Shown: positions 32,593 through 33,165 of the stretch, one piece after another
How the letters are laid out: every line of letters starts with the position of its first letter
Position numbering within the stretch: the first letter of the stretch is position 1
Source of the DNA: a virus
Direction: 5' to 3' (one strand)
DNA: 33,165 nt
IMG/VR virus record: IMGVR_UViG_3300036985_003581
Span: 1 to 33,165 of that record
Position numbers and translations under genes: made by a program
The notes under the pieces: model-generated
What the model saw: the letters and a program-made list of their open reading frames with translations, nothing else
What the model was told of the DNA's origin: nothing
The model's database searches: none

Positions 32593-32725
32593 TTAATACT
32601 ATATAAATCAAGGACTTATAAGCATATCTCTTGGCCCACCATTTCAATGGGTTTGCGGTGCGTTGTTAGGTCGTTTTTAGGGGTGTTTTTGGGGTTAGTT
32701 AGTACCCTAAAAAGGGCTCAATTTT

Positions 32726-32793
32726 AGGTACTTTTTAGGTGGGTTTTAAGGTACTTTTAAGGTACTTTTAATGTGGCTTTTTAAGGTACTTTT
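32726..32793 (+). repeat. AGGTACTTTT repeats
   Basis: AGGTACTTTT occurs at 32726, 32749, 32760 and 32784, three of them within AAGGTACTTTTAA. They stand at the edge of the AT-rich tract. Iteron-like spacing of 11-24 bp suggests protein binding sites. Confidence 0.65.
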
Positions 32794-32794
32794 A

Positions 32795-33085
32795 ATATGA
32801 TTTTTATTATTAAATTAAATATTAAATGTTATTAAATAAGTAATGGCGGTACTGTTATCATTTTGCTAATCAACTTAATAAACTAATACATATATGAATA
32901 AATAATAAATAAAATTTAATCAATTATTAAATAATAAATATGTATTAACAATATGTATTAAGTTATTTATTAAATAATAAATATAAATAAATTAAACAAT
33001 TTATTAAATAAATAATAATAAATAACATAAGTAAGTTAATCATTAAATAAAAATAAAATGATTATCGACTTAATCATTATGAAAT
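32795..33085. other. AT-rich non-coding tract
   Basis: About 290 bp made nearly entirely of A and T, rich in TTAAATAATAAATA-type strings, with AATCATT/AATGATT boxes at the right end (33057-33063 and 33072-33078 form an inverted repeat with an 8-nt gap). No credible gene. It may be a DNA-unwinding element, a second origin or a regulatory tract. Confidence 0.6.
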
Positions 33086-33165
33086 ATATAACTTATTATC
33101 AAGGGGAAATATTAACTATTAAGGTCGGGGGGGATACGCTTAAAATCAATCTCATTTGGTCCAGC
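33086..33165. other. Window end, G-run
   Basis: The last 80 bp hold no clear gene. A run of seven G at 33127-33133 in GGTCGGGGGGGATACGC stands out in an AT-rich region. G-runs also occur in the repeats after the HNH gene. This could be near a packaging site, but no terminase gene is in view to support that. Confidence 0.35.

Noticed and set aside
1-33165. tRNA genes
   Set aside because: No cloverleaf with a GGTTCGA-type T-loop and CCA-side acceptor was found by eye on either strand; a tRNAscan run would be decisive.

Overview
The window is part of the genome of a tailed phage, most likely a long-tailed siphovirus with a lambda-like tail: tape measure, gpM-like protein, DUF1833, NlpC/P60 and gpJ-like tip protein in the usual order. 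Terminase, portal and capsid genes are absent, so it is a fragment of a larger genome. The DNA is AT-rich by eye. The host is probably a Gram-negative bacterium, perhaps a proteobacterium (gpJ-type tip, GTA-type three-helix holin, M15 endolysin), but no marker fixes the genus.

Layout. (1) 1-13184, rightward: tail genes, then a receptor-binding block made of an S74-type self-cleaving fibre, a glycine-rich gp38-like adhesin, three small AT-rich genes including a methyltransferase, an Ig-like protein and a 790-residue collagen-like fibre. Most genes overlap by a few bases and should be translationally coupled. (2) 13215-15893, rightward: a glycosyltransferase and the lysis cassette (XhlA-like protein, membrane protein, three-TM holin, M15 endolysin). 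(3) 24092-15886, leftward: a dense operon of micro-genes, DUF932, an FAD oxidoreductase, ThyX, a HAD phosphatase, a DEDDh exonuclease and a compact DnaE-type polymerase. (4) 24255-30563, rightward: PD-(D/E)xK nuclease, SNF2-like helicase, DUF2800, DUF2815 ssDNA-binding protein, terminator, primase-helicase, a cluster of TGCGAATCG iterons that looks like the replication origin, and an HNH endonuclease. (5) 32498-30725, leftward: six very small genes of unknown function. (6) 32499-33165: non-coding, very AT-rich, with repeats.

The most notable discovery is in region 5. Four small genes in a row are each followed directly by a complete type I hammerhead ribozyme in the sense orientation (CUGAUGA, stem II, GAAA, stem III, GUC, six-base-pair stem I). 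Each ribozyme is followed by a near-constant leader with a Shine-Dalgarno site for the next gene. The operon is therefore predicted to cut itself into mostly one-gene RNAs of about 290-350 nt with 5'-OH and 2',3'-cyclic-phosphate ends. Differences between copies keep most of the pairing, which argues for selection on the RNA.

Other points of interest are a 21-bp element shared by two leftward promoter regions 9 kb apart, a collagen-like fibre rich in Gly-Pro-Thr beside a glycosyltransferase, a DnaE-type polymerase lacking the first PHP motif beside its own proofreading exonuclease, and a chain of overlapping genes of 29-51 residues.
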